From: Helicostylum pulchrum
Lineage: Eukaryota; Mucoromycota; Mucoromycetes; Mucorales; Mucoraceae
DNA: 64,000 bases
Reading direction: 5' to 3'
NCBI GenBank assembly: GCA_025677825.1
Contig: JAIXMO010000003.1
Location: forward strand, 372,001-436,000
Shown here: positions 13,852 to 23,624 of the stretch, in pieces
How the letters are laid out: each line of letters begins with the position of its first letter
Position numbering within the stretch: the stretch's first letter is position 1
The notes under the pieces: generated by a model
The model's database searches: none
What the model was told of the DNA's origin: nothing
The model's input: only the letters and a program-made list of their open reading frames with translations
Program-made: the position numbers and the translations under genes

Positions 13852-16108
13852 CTAAAGACGCTCTTTAGCTTTTTCAGCCGTGTTTAATGTGATTTGCTTT
13901 CGTTTCTAGTTAGTATTTTTTTAAAAAAAAACTCTGACAAAATCTGTATTGTTCATACCTTTAGCTGCAAAAGGTTCGCTACAACTGTCGGAAGCATTGG
14001 CAATTCAGCCAGAGAATGAAATTCCAGTGTCTTGCTCAACTTTGTCATGATATATCTGCTGGGATAAGCCAGTTCAATCTTAAAAGTGTACATGTCGAAT
14101 CCACAAAGAAGAACACATCCAACAACAGGGTTTTGATGAATACCTTCTCTGATAAGCTTATTCAAAGCCCATCTCATTTCCTGTCCAAGCTTAACTAAGT
14201 CAGATTTGGGGAAAGCAGATCAATTGTTGGGTGATTTGGCTTCGGCAATGGTAAGGTCGAGTCTTTGGGCTTTTTGAGATACAAATACTACATAATCGGG
14301 TTTAAAATCTGTATACTCTTCATCATCGGGTTTTCGTTTACCACCAAGTTGGCCATTTGCCCTACATATAGAATGAAAAACACAGGTTTCTTAGTCTTTG
14401 AAAGGGAGTGAAATAAATATATCGATACTTATTACTATATATATTCATACCAGTTACTCTCTAAAGCAAATTCCGATTGAAATATATTTTCAAATAAATT
14501 GGCAATAAAGTTGTGGATAAACGAATCTTCCAAATCAGATGTGGGAGAACCGCTAACAAGAAGTAAAGCACTAAGTATTCCAAAAAAAATAATAGATTTA
14601 GACATCAAATTATAAAGCATTTGAGTTCTGGACTTACGCTCTGTGGAGGATGTTGGCGACAACAAGTTCAAGTGGATTACAGTCAATATTGCCAAGTGCC
14701 TCGGAAAGAATAGGAATCGTAATCCTTTGAATATCATACCAATTTGAAAGTCTTACCTACACGTATAAAACATTTAATTCAGTAAGTTACGGAACTGTCA
14801 TGAATGTCACCTTCTTTGACACACTTATTTTTAGTACTATCTTGTGTTTCCCCACCTTCATTGTTATTATTATCTTGTGTTTCCCCACCTTCCTTTTTCT
14901 TCATCTGATATATTATTATACTTCCTCTTTACTTCCCTTTCCTCATATAATAAATATTCTACTCTGTTATATTCTGTCCTGTTCTGCCCTGTGTTCCTAA
15001 GTAATCTTATTCTGTCAATCCCTCTGTCTGCACCTCCGTTCTTGACAGGAACCTACTTTACAGAGAGCTGTCTGCAATTATTACCTGCGAAAGCTTTATA
15101 CGTCATAGACTACATCTATCACTTAATGTAATTGTTGTATCGACGAAAAGACTAGTAATTATTTTGCAGCTATATAAACATGTCCATACGTCAGAGAAGA
15201 TAATTCCGGAGACATATATATGGTATAACTTACTGGATCGGCTCTGGCATATAGCCCGACAAGCTTCGACTTTTATCTTCGCAAAACAGGTATATATGCT
15301 TTAAAGCACTAAAAAAACAGATAAATAACTTATATTTTCAAAGCGTAATATCCATAACTCACAGTAAACGGAGGTCCGAGAGCGTTTTTGTTCCAAGCTT
15401 TGTTGAGACAAAGTGAAAAGTCTCTAACTCATTAATTATATTAAACTCTTCGTCATTGATTAAGTACGTCCAATCATTTGTATTTTCATTTTCCATTTCT
15501 CGTATAGAACTACTGAAAAGGTACACACCGTCTTCAGCAAAAGGATGGTAATCTCTGCTTATGTCAGAAGGAAAATCAATGTCTATCGGTTCGTTATCAT
15601 CAATCACCTCTTCGACATTTTCAGACTCTTTACTACCACCATCATCCTCTGTTTCTTCTTCTTGCTAAGTATTTTTCAAAGTGTTAGCAGCTTAAGAGAA
15701 AAAATCTAGTTGATATTTAGATACTTCTTACCCGACTCGTTTTTATAGCTTGTTCATAGCGATTATTATAATTAATCATGGTTTCTGCTATCAATGTTTG
15801 ATTAATAATAGAGCTATTCCAAAACTCTTGATATTTTTTTTCATGCACTATAAAATAATTATTAGGTAGTGTTTTTCAATATGTACACGAAACCTATGGT
15901 CTACCTCAAAAGTTTTGCTTTCTTTCAAGGCCCATTGTTGCAAGGGAGAAAGTGACCAGCGGGCAATGCTATGTATGTCGTCTTTGAACTCCATCTCTGC
16001 CAAATTCTTATCTAGATGGCCACTGGCCTCGAATGCGGATACAACATTATACTCCTTGGTGTTATCTAGGACAAAATTCTTGCGCAAATAAGTAACAAAA
16101 AACCCCAT
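13852..16108 (-). pseudogene. Nuclease-like (PD-(D/E)XK-type) Mucorales family protein, one in-frame stop
   Basis: Eight exons (15889-16108, 15732-15847, 15363-15664, 15234-15308, 14638-14751, 14451-14570, 13959-14361, 13852-13905) join in phase to 467 residues. A single TGA at 14220-14222 interrupts the seventh exon. Around it the frame reads KPDYVVFV, then TIAEAKSPNN, stop, SAFPKSDLVKLGQEM. The PD...EAK arrangement is what a PD-(D/E)XK nuclease core looks like, followed by a helix-rich region ending in NLLQLK. I recognise this architecture from lineage-expanded hypothetical proteins of Mucorales; the nuclease fold is inference. The stop fits a CGA-to-TGA change, so the gene is probably freshly inactivated, since all splice sites and other codons are intact. 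The 482-base intron at 14752-15233 is about ten times longer than the others. Confidence 0.7.
14838..14892. repeat. 33-bp-spaced short tandem repeat inside the long intron
   Basis: A 22-base unit (14838-14859) recurs exactly at 14871-14892 with a spacing of 33 bases. It lies in the unusually long intron of the nuclease-like gene. On the minus strand the unit would read GGETQD twice in one frame, in a stretch closed upstream by a stop, so no exon is called. Confidence 0.85.
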
Positions 16109-16562
16109 GATGGCAACTTCTTAAATTTTCCTGAAAAAAGAGTTGTCAAAAGGGAATTCTTGATACATGGAGTCACCCTATATATAAGACCACGGTAACC
16201 ACCGAGAAAATTACCAGCATAAAGTAAGCCTAACCTTTTCCGTCAAATCAATGAAACGTACTTTTCGCGCACACCACCGAAAAATTGTTAAAACTATAAA
16301 AAAAGTTTATAAATCACATTTGCATTAAATATGTTACTGAAAGAACAGACTTAGTGGGACTTGCCCAATTTATAAAAAAAAGATTAAATAAACGCCAAGT
16401 TTTCCCCGTCTAATTACTTTTTTAGCAATTGTAAAAAATCTGGTATGGTTGTGATCAACCAATTAAGGCAATGTTTTTAAACTCAGCGTAACAAGCTGTT
16501 CCTTAATTATTTATTTCGATCCATTACAACACCCGTTTCTCTTTTCTATTTATATAAACTAT
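16109..16562 (+). promoter_or_regulatory. Divergent promoter region of GUP1-like gene
   Basis: 454 bases shared head-to-head with the minus-strand nuclease-like gene. A TATATAAA box at 16551-16558 ends only five bases before the first ATG of the acyltransferase (16563). If it works as a TATA box, transcription would start past that ATG and the in-frame ATG at 16683 would be used instead. Confidence 0.45.
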
Positions 16563-18529
16563 ATGACAACGGTACAACAGCACGAGTTGACAAATTACTT
16601 ACCATTAGCAACGAATGAAGATAGCGACAACAAAACATTATTAACTACTACTGAAGCTCCTGCAATCTCATCATCCATACCAATGCAGCCTTCAAGATGG
16701 AAGACAACAGGTAAGCTTTTTTTCTTCTTCTTTCATTGAATATACTTGACCAGTAGTAATAACAACAACACCATTTAGAATTTTATTTCTACTATGCATG
16801 CGTCGCCATTGTTGTTCCTTACATGTTTTATGTAACTTATTTATTGGGTCAAAGTAAGTGTAATATTAATAAATTATATAGCTTCAGGCACTCAAAAAAA
16901 ATTTTTTTTTTCCCTTAGAGGATCACCCTAATTATTTCTTGTACAGCAACTTATTGTCAGAGGGATGGATATTTGATAGAAAAGTAGATAATAGCGATTT
17001 ACAATACTCTCAATTCCGTAACCAATTGCCCTTGTTATTCATTGTAGCAAGTGTATACATTTTATTAAGTCATATTTATAGATCTGTTATGAACGCAAAG
17101 CCAAAGACATTAAATCAAAACTATTTTTATCTGTTTGGCTCGATATTGTTCTTAACTACGTTACATGGGACAAGTTGTATTAAAATCCTTGTGATTATTA
17201 CAACAAGTTACTTTATTGGTCGATTTACTGGAGCATCTTATTGGAACCCAATTCTAACCTGGACGTTCAATTTACTTGTATTGGTATTAAATAAGCATTA
17301 TACAGGGTACAAATTTGCTGCAATTGGTTTACCTTTACTTGTAAGTAATTACATGTTTACCCAATTAAATTTACTAATATTTAAAGTTTTAGGATCAACA
17401 TGCAGGTATTTTACCTAGATGGTATATTCTTTTTAATTTCAGTATGCTTAGACTTGTTTCTTATAATATGGATTACTATTGGCAATTAAAGAAACCTAGA
17501 AACCAGTACCATAATGTAATGGGTGATGATGATTTTAGATCCGATAAAGACCGTATTGCTGTACCTTGTCATTCCATCGACTACAATTACTTTAATTTTT
17601 TGACCTATATACTTTACGCACCATTATATATTTGTGGACCTATTATCACATTCAACGATTTTATCTCTCAAGTCAAGAGCCAATCCAACAAATTGACATT
17701 AAAGTATGTCATTATTTATGCTATTCGACTTGTACTAGTTATTCTAGTCATGGAATTTACTTTACATTATCTATACGTGGTCGCGATTTCAAAAGCTCAA
17801 GCATGGAATAAGGATACACCATTACAAATTAGTATGGTTGGATACTTTAACTTGGTTATTATTTGGATGAAATTGCTCATTCCTTGGAGATTTTTTCGAT
17901 TATGGGCTCTTGCTGATGGTATTTGGCCCGAAGAAAATATGGTGCGTTGTGTCAGTAACAATTTCTCTGCTCAAAGATTTTGGAAGAGTTGGCATAGAAG
18001 TTTTAATCGTTGGACAATTCGATACATTTATATTCCTTTAGGTGGATCAAGTTACTTTGCATTTAGTATGTGGGTCGTGTTTACTTTTGTAGCAATATGG
18101 CATGATATCGAATTAAAATTATTGGCTTGGGGCTGGTTGATCTGTTTATTCTTATTGCCTGAAATCATTGCATCCAGATTATTTACATTTAAAAAGGTAG
18201 TTAACTCAAAGTGTACATATATACACGTATAAAAAAGGAGAGATATACTAATACTTATCAATCTCGTCTAGTTTGGGCATACTAATTATTACAGGATTGT
18301 TTGCGGTTTAGGTGCTGTTGCTAATATTTTAATGATGATGGTAGCTAATTTAGTAGGCTTTTGTTTGGGATTGGATGGTATGAAGGATATGCTGGTACAA
18401 ATATTTAGTTCAACGGACGGTCTAATTTTCTTAATGACTGTCGTATTCTGCCTATTTGTCGCTGCACAACTTATGTTTGAAATCAGAGAATCCGAAAAAA
18501 GAAGAGGAGATCCTAAATGGACAATGTAA
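16563..18529 (+). CDS. GUP1: Gup1-like membrane-bound O-acyltransferase (MBOAT)
   Basis: Five exons (16563-16710, 16779-16853, 16919-17340, 17393-18196, 18272-18529) give 568 residues with about ten membrane segments, the size of yeast Gup1. The MBOAT signature is clear: FWKSWHRSFNRW, then the catalytic His at about residue 452 in FVAIWHDIELKLLAWG. Gup1 re-acylates lyso-GPI anchors with a long fatty acid in the ER and affects wall and glycerol phenotypes (family knowledge). Residues 1-40 are Ser/Thr-rich and weakly conserved-looking. The TATA-like box just upstream favours Met41 (16683) as the real start. A functional link to the GPI-type surface proteins at 50-56 kb is plausible biochemically, but they are far apart. 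Confidence 0.92.
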
Positions 18530-18627
18530 AAAAAAAAGAAGTCTACTTACTTATAATACCCAATACGTAATAATAATGCAAAAATATACACTAGAATAGA
18601 ATATAATACTTTTTTTTTTATTATTAA

Positions 18628-19629
18628 TTATTGCTTTACTGTCTTTGATTGACGTACAGTTATACCAGTGGCGTTGACAATAGCCCATTTCACTTTAGAC
18701 ATTTCTTCTGCAACCATTGCATTATCATTAGATTTACTTGTTCGTCGTTTACCAGTAACTAATACTTGAGGATAACAGCAAATAGCATGTTCAACCAAGT
18801 ACTTCTCTATAGCTAATCTTGATTCTTTAAATGCTTCTTGTGATAATCTATCTCGTTTTGTTAAAATCACTTGATATGATAATGCTTGTTTATCCAAATG
18901 ACTCATTAATTGTTGATCTGTCTCTTTTAACCCTGCTACTGGGTCCAGTAATAAAAACAATCGTTTCAATCTAAACAGCAAAAAAAAAAAAAAAGGATGA
19001 ATACACACATATACATATATATATTTATATATATATATATCGAACTTACTGTTTACGTGAAGACAAGTATTCCAAGATTAATTCTCCCCATTCTTCTTTG
19101 GATTTGTAACCGTAACCTGGCATATCAACCATTGTTACTTGGCCTCCAATATCGAAAAAGTTAAGTAGTTTGGTATGGCCCTATTATTACGTTTAAAATC
19201 AGAGTTTCGTCAAGCGCAATGGTAAATATTTATCCCACTTACAGGTCTATTTGATGTTTTTACTAATCTACTGTTATTTGTCAAATTATTGATCAAAGTG
19301 GATTTCTAATAATAATAAAAAAAAATGTAAGTAAAAAAAGCTACAGATAAATACAAATTTTAAAAACTTACGCCAACATTACTTCTTCCAACAAAAGCTA
19401 CTTCCGGGTTAGTTAGATCTGGAGCTTGATCTACTTGTGAAATACTTTGAATAAAACTAACAGGTCTGGCAAAGAGCTTATTGGCGTCAGCGACTTGTGA
19501 AGGTAATAAAGGAGGTGGCTCAGGAAAAGAAACTAACTGAAACTTTTTATTATCCTTGGTAACTAAATGATCCGTTGATCGCTTCAATAATTGGCATGTT
19601 GAATGAAAAGCTCTTTTTGCAAGGGCCAT
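18628..19629 (-). CDS. EngB/YihA-type GTPase, mitochondrial
   Basis: Four exons (19372-19629, 19243-19305, 19050-19180, 18628-18970) encode 264 residues. The N-terminus MALAKRAFHSTCQLLKR is a typical mitochondrial presequence. G1 is GRSNVGKS, split by intron 1 just before the Lys; G3 is DMPGYGYKSKEEW; G4 is TKRD. This is the EngB family that assembles the bacterial large ribosomal subunit; fungal nuclear copies act in mitochondrial translation. The start was chosen at 19629 because upstream in-frame residues are a poly-Phe artefact of an A-rich leader. It is tail-to-tail with GUP1 (98 bases) and downstream of another mitochondrial-type gene on the same strand. Confidence 0.92.
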
Positions 19630-19758
19630 TTTTTTAAAAAAAAGAGAGAGAAACAGAAGCGCAAATTTAAAAAACAATACATTTTTATTATCTAAAATAA
19701 CCTACTTTTTTTTAAAAAAAAACTACATTAAAAAAACACTCTTATCTCTTCTTTTTTT

Positions 19759-20715
19759 TTACTTTCTAGCAGCAGGACCGTTAGTAGCCTTTGAAACAGC
19801 AGCTAAGAATGCAGTCTTTTGTGAAAGGTCAAAAGTAGGATTACTACCAACCAAAGTGCTGAGTTGTGCACCATTGATGATTTGTGACCAAGTGATTTCA
19901 GATCCAACAGTAAGGTATCTTTCATAATCACCTTGCATTTCCTTCAATAATAATTCACCATCCTCTTTAACTTCTTCAGTAGTTGTTTCGCTTGTGGTGT
20001 GAACAGTATCGAATGATGCCCAATCAATATCTTTATCAATGAATGTAACAGCGCGACGAGCACGAACTTCTTGAGGTTGTGATCTGTTAATGTTCATCTT
20101 TCTATTATTCTTACGAGGTCCATCACTACTAAAGTTATTTCTATTGTTGTTATTTCTATTATTGTTGTTGTTTGTACGGGCTTGACCGTCCTTGTTGTCT
20201 CCTTGAGCTACAGCTCCTTCGGTATTTCTTTGAGGTCTAGATCTGTTATTGTTGTTGTAGGTGTTATTTTCTCCTTCGGCTCTAGGAGCTCTAGGTTGAC
20301 GAGGTCTGTTGTTGTTGTTGTTGTTGGGAGCACCACCTTCGGTAGTGGTGGTAGCGGCATCAGCAAATTGACCATCTCTGTTACCTTGTGGCTTTCTGGG
20401 ACGAGGTGTAAAGTTGCCATTACGACGTTCGTTATTGTTGTCGTTGTTATAATTTTTGTTGGGTCCACGAGGCTTCTTGGCATTAGCCAAGAATGAAGCG
20501 AAAGGATCGGCGCTGTCAGGTGCAGACATAATCTTACCACGACCGGATCCACCAAGACGTGCTGAAAGGCTGACAGGCTTCTCTTGATCTTGTTTCTTTT
20601 CGGGAACAGGGGTAGAAGTGACAGGTGTAGTGTAATTCTTAACTGAAGAATAGACACTGGCGTTTCTCCAGGCTGGAACTGTCTTGGTAAGACGGTTACT
20701 AGTTGTACGGAACAT
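19759..20715 (-). CDS. Asn/Arg-rich protein with mitochondrial presequence, function unknown
   Basis: Single exon of 318 codons using ATG at 20713-20715. The N-terminus MFRTTSNRLTKTVPAWRNAS is basic, hydroxylated and lacks acids: a mitochondrial presequence. Residues about 75-205 are a low-complexity Asn/Arg/Pro/Gly tract with poly-Asn runs separated by RPRQPR, RSRPQR and RNNRN-type clusters, suggesting an RNA-binding, disordered segment. The C-terminal 100 residues look folded (RARRAVTFIDKDIDWASFD ... ITWSQIINGAQL). I do not recognise the family; a lineage-specific mitoribosome or RNA-processing factor is a guess. It lies 129 bases upstream of the EngB gene on the same strand. Long open frames on the opposite strand are shadows of the repeats. 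Confidence 0.8.
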   Translation of the reverse strand: MFRTTSNRLTKTVPAWRNASVYSSVKNYTTPVTSTPVPEKKQDQEKPVSLSARLGGSGRGKIMSAPDSADPFASFLANAKKPRGPNKNYNNDNNNERRNGNFTPRPRKPQGNRDGQFADAATTTTEGGAPNNNNNNRPRQPRAPRAEGENNTYNNNNRSRPQRNTEGAVAQGDNKDGQARTNNNNNRNNNNRNNFSSDGPRKNNRKMNINRSQPQEVRARRAVTFIDKDIDWASFDTVHTTSETTTEEVKEDGELLLKEMQGDYERYLTVGSEITWSQIINGAQLSTLVGSNPTFDLSQKTAFLAAVSKATNGPAARK

Positions 20716-21151
20716 TGTCGTAAATATTATTATGGTCAACTAAGAATACAAAAAATAATAATTGGAGTTACAGGCCCTGGTGGTTTTTTTGTGTTTCTTT
20801 TTTAAGAAAGTCACTTCTTTGACTTGAACTTGAATTCCCGCCTTTTTTTTTTAAAAAAAAAAGATGATAAACGAGGCATTTCTTATACATAGTAAGTGTG
20901 TATATGTGTATTGACTGTAGAATATAAAAGTGTATTTTTATGATATGTGATAGTATAAAGTGCAAAAAATTATAATACTTTTTTTTAACTTCTTGCATAA
21001 AACAAGTTGGAACAACATTTTGGTTTGTTAAAATAAGCTGTAAGAAAAAGACAAAAAGAATGAAGAGAGCTCAAGGAGAAGGAAAAACTTAATAAAGTAA
21101 AATGATTATTTAAAAGCAGTTTTTAAAAAAAAGTGCAACTTTTATTACGTA
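20716..21151. other. Intergenic, no gene seen
   Basis: Upstream of the Asn-rich gene. It contains a T-then-A mirror tract at about 20842-20862. The 76-codon frame at 20768-20998 has no recognisable content. Confidence 0.5.
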
Positions 21152-21784
21152 TCATACGGTGGAATCCGCTTTGCAACTTTTTTTTCGATTTTTAGTACCA
21201 ACTATATAGTCTACATCCTCTTTATACGAAAAATCGCGCTCCTTTTGTGGGAGTCCTCGATGAATTTTAAAGATATTACGTTTTTCAGAGCCATAAAGAG
21301 TAAATTTCTCGATCTTCTCGCACTTGAATGTTATCATGCTCAAAGTAGAAGTTTGATTATTTTGAATATCTTCCAAAGAAATCGACTCGAACGTTGTATC
21401 GTTTTCATTTTTAAACTGATAATAACTTTTTTCTCCATCCATATATTCCAATTTTACTAAACAAGAGTCTAGTTGTGGACCTGTTGAAATAAGTTGGACA
21501 TCAAAGTAAATTTTTTGCAGACTTTTAAAATGAGTCAAGTCAACTACATAGTATCGAGGTACTTCTTCACTGTCGTCAAATCGATTTCCTCGGTCACTTA
21601 CACAAGCAAATCTCTGTATGCCAGGTAAATAACAACTCAGCAAGTCAAAACATTCTTGCGAAGGAATGAATCCTTTTAATCTGACAGCTTTCAAAGCTTC
21701 CGCCGAAGTAGTTGAAGGATCGTACTTTTCCACTCGTTTACTGATAAGATGAGTCTGGAAGGAGACAAAAAAGAAGAAATGCAT
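21152..21784 (-). CDS. Unknown protein fragment, last exon or 5'-truncated gene
   Basis: Open frame whose first ten residues (poly-Phe, then VSFQ) read like the polypyrimidine tract and CAG acceptor of an intron, so coding probably begins at 21754 with THLISKRVEKYDP. The remaining 200 residues are intact: mixed alpha/beta, with LPGIQRFACV, FDVQLISTGPQLD and IEKFTLYGSEKR. The style recalls C-terminal halves of Mucorales F-box/leucine-rich proteins but no F-box is visible. A short upstream exon beginning MEKIHSHY (around 21872) could be joined in phase with a GTGGGG donor. No domain can be assigned with confidence. It sits beside transposon relics and may be a remnant. Confidence 0.45.
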   Translation of the reverse strand: MHFFFFVSFQTHLISKRVEKYDPSTTSAEALKAVRLKGFIPSQECFDLLSCYLPGIQRFACVSDRGNRFDDSEEVPRYYVVDLTHFKSLQKIYFDVQLISTGPQLDSCLVKLEYMDGEKSYYQFKNENDTTFESISLEDIQNNQTSTLSMITFKCEKIEKFTLYGSEKRNIFKIHRGLPQKERDFSYKEDVDYIVGTKNRKKSCKADSTV

Positions 21785-22203
21785 TGTGCTTTCTTTCCTG
21801 GGCGTGTAAATAGAGCGTACACCAAGAACTCCCCACCTTTATCTCCGTATTGTAATGGCTATGTATCTTCTCCATCTACATTTAATATGGAAAACCTAAA
21901 GGATTAGCTAAACAATTACGGCAAGAATTATTACCTGACACTTTTTTTATGTATAACTGATAATTGTTTAGACTACTGAGAATCGACTGTTCCCAGCAAT
22001 AATAATATTACCGCGTACGATCTTTCTTCGTGTAAAACGGCCATTACCAACAAAACTGCTTGTCATAAACCCCTCTTCACCGATATACATGAGATGAAAA
22101 CAGCTTTCCCTGATGACAAGGACAAAAAAAAAAGCTTGGATAGAAGGGAGAAAAAATTGAAGGTAAATACAAACTGATTGAAATTCAATACAAGTCTCTG
22201 ATC
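21785..22203. other. Intergenic, no gene seen
   Basis: Spacer between the minus-strand fragment and transposon remains. No coherent frame is seen. Confidence 0.4.
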
Positions 22204-22437
22204 TTGATTACTTCGAATATCTCGAATGACAAACAGAACAAAGTATTCTGGAATGTTATTGCCAAACAACTGTATGATAAGCAGATGAAAAAGCAGGTTC
22301 TGGAAGCTAAAAAATATAAAGTAAAAGTTTATACAAAAAAAAAAAGATACGAAATAAATTTTATTTTTAAATCCAATCGGATAATCGAAAAATTCTCTTC
22401 ACGATATCTCGCTTCTCGACACCGCCTCTTGCACTAA
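22204..22437 (+). pseudogene. Possible Myb/SANT-like remnant next to endonuclease relic
   Basis: Frame reading SNDKQNKVFWNVIAKQLYDK, then QMKKQVLEAKKYKVK. The W..IA..L pattern followed by basic helices recalls the Myb/SANT-like DNA-binding protein that accompanies PIF/Harbinger endonucleases. It is convergent with, and overlaps, the endonuclease relic on the other strand, which is an arrangement such elements can show. The evidence is short and weak. Confidence 0.3.
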
Positions 22438-22750
22438 GCAATGGCTTATTTTCATCGATGGTCATGTCTTGGTAGGCTTCATCATCGTCAGGATTTAGCA
22501 GACGCACTTGGTTTAGCTCATTCAAAACTGCTTCCCAATTATCATCTATCTCGTCGTTATGCTCTATCAAAAAGTTATGGAGAAGACAACAAGTGTAAAT
22601 CCACCAGCTGGCACGATTGAAGGTCAATGTCGAATGGGGGCTGGCGGAACGTTCCTCTCGGCACTTTCTTCGCAAACGCGTCTGTTGATTTCGTCTACGC
22701 TTTACAAACAGTATTTTTGCCTTAAAAAAATATTTTCAAATGGTAGTTAG
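22367..22750 (-). pseudogene. PIF/Harbinger-type DDE endonuclease, C-terminal relic
   Basis: About 100 codons ending in a natural stop, preceded by an open but start-less stretch. The string WWIYTCCLLHNFLIEHND is the conserved C-terminal helix of PIF/Harbinger (HARBI1-like) DDE endonucleases (family form: xCxLHNxLI). It is followed by an acidic tail (DDNWEAVLNEL ... DDDEAYQDM). The catalytic DDE residues would lie upstream and are absent, so this is a truncated transposon gene. No inverted termini were found by eye. Confidence 0.6.
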
Positions 22751-23041
22751 TTACAGTGCCGTTCTTTTTTTTTTACCAGTTGATAATTTCACTTATTTTA
22801 CCCTTCTCCTTTTATTACATCGATCAAAATGTACTGGGAACCGTGACGTCCACGGCTACAGGCAAATAAACCGTTTTCATTTATAATTTTTTGATCTTTT
22901 CCTTTTTTGTCGTTTACAGCCTTAAAGGTTATACTCTAAGACTGATAGATCACACTGTTTTCAATGTAAGGTTAGAGAGAGAGAGTTAAATAACAGTACT
23001 AAAGTCTCAAAAATTTACCTCTTATTTTGTCTCACTACCAT

Positions 23042-23624
23042 TTAAAACAAGACCCACCCATAAATCGAAACTTGTGAAACCATCAGCCTGCGTTTTATGT
23101 CACTTAAAAGCGCCATGGGAACACAGGAATCCATGGGGTCGGCAGGTATAGGCTGTCTTAAAAGCATCGAGGCGATCAAAGGTCTGCATTCACAGTACTC
23201 GATACTCTCGTATGTATGAGCTAATAGGCAGTGATAATTGTCGAATTAATAATGTGCGTGTTAGTACCTTACCATTTAAATAATAAACTCTGATTATTTT
23301 TAAAGAACTTCTCGTTGCACTCGGGCAGCACCTTAAGGTTGTGACACCAAAGCTTTCTTCTTCGCCAAAGTTCAAAGAAGTAAGATATACGTTGCGAAGA
23401 ATATTTTTATACTTATTCCACGTTTCGTTTAAATTATTTTCTCTGATAGCATTAGCCTTCTTTTTCGTGGTGTTTTCATCCGTCTTTGTAGTACTAGTAT
23501 CATTGTTGTTGAAATCATGAATTTCAGGTTCATCATCCTCTTCATCATTGCCTTCAGCAACATCCCAATAATCGGCCATGATTTCTTCTGGAACTACAGG
23601 CACAGTTTGTTGGTTTTCAGCCAT
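23042..23624 (-). pseudogene. KDZ-transposon-associated cysteine-cluster protein fragment
   Basis: Two exons (23273-23624, 23042-23220) join in phase to about 176 residues. The N-terminus is acidic (EEIMADYWDVAEG, then EEDDEPEIHDF), followed by NETWNKYKNILRNVYL. A Cys cluster follows: RCCPSATR, then IEYCECRPLIASMLLRQPIP after the intron. The layout (acidic start, W-rich helix, CxC, P-rich continuation) is that of the CxC cysteine clusters fused to or linked with KDZ (Kyakuja-Dileera-Zisupton) transposases in fungi. The expected transposase domain is missing; the frame ends at TAA, so it is a truncated relic. The family call is from memory of such proteins and should be checked by profile search. 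Confidence 0.5.

Noticed and set aside
14220..14222. Selenocysteine recoding at the TGA
   Set aside because: The position aligns with a non-catalytic Arg/Lys-like site after the EAK motif, fungi of this type are not generally known for selenoproteins, and no SECIS-like structure was seen.
20182..20657. Long frames on both strands inside the Asn-rich gene
   Set aside because: They are shifted readings of AAC/AAT-rich repeats, giving poly-Val or poly-Thr; the sense frame alone has a presequence and a folded C-terminus.
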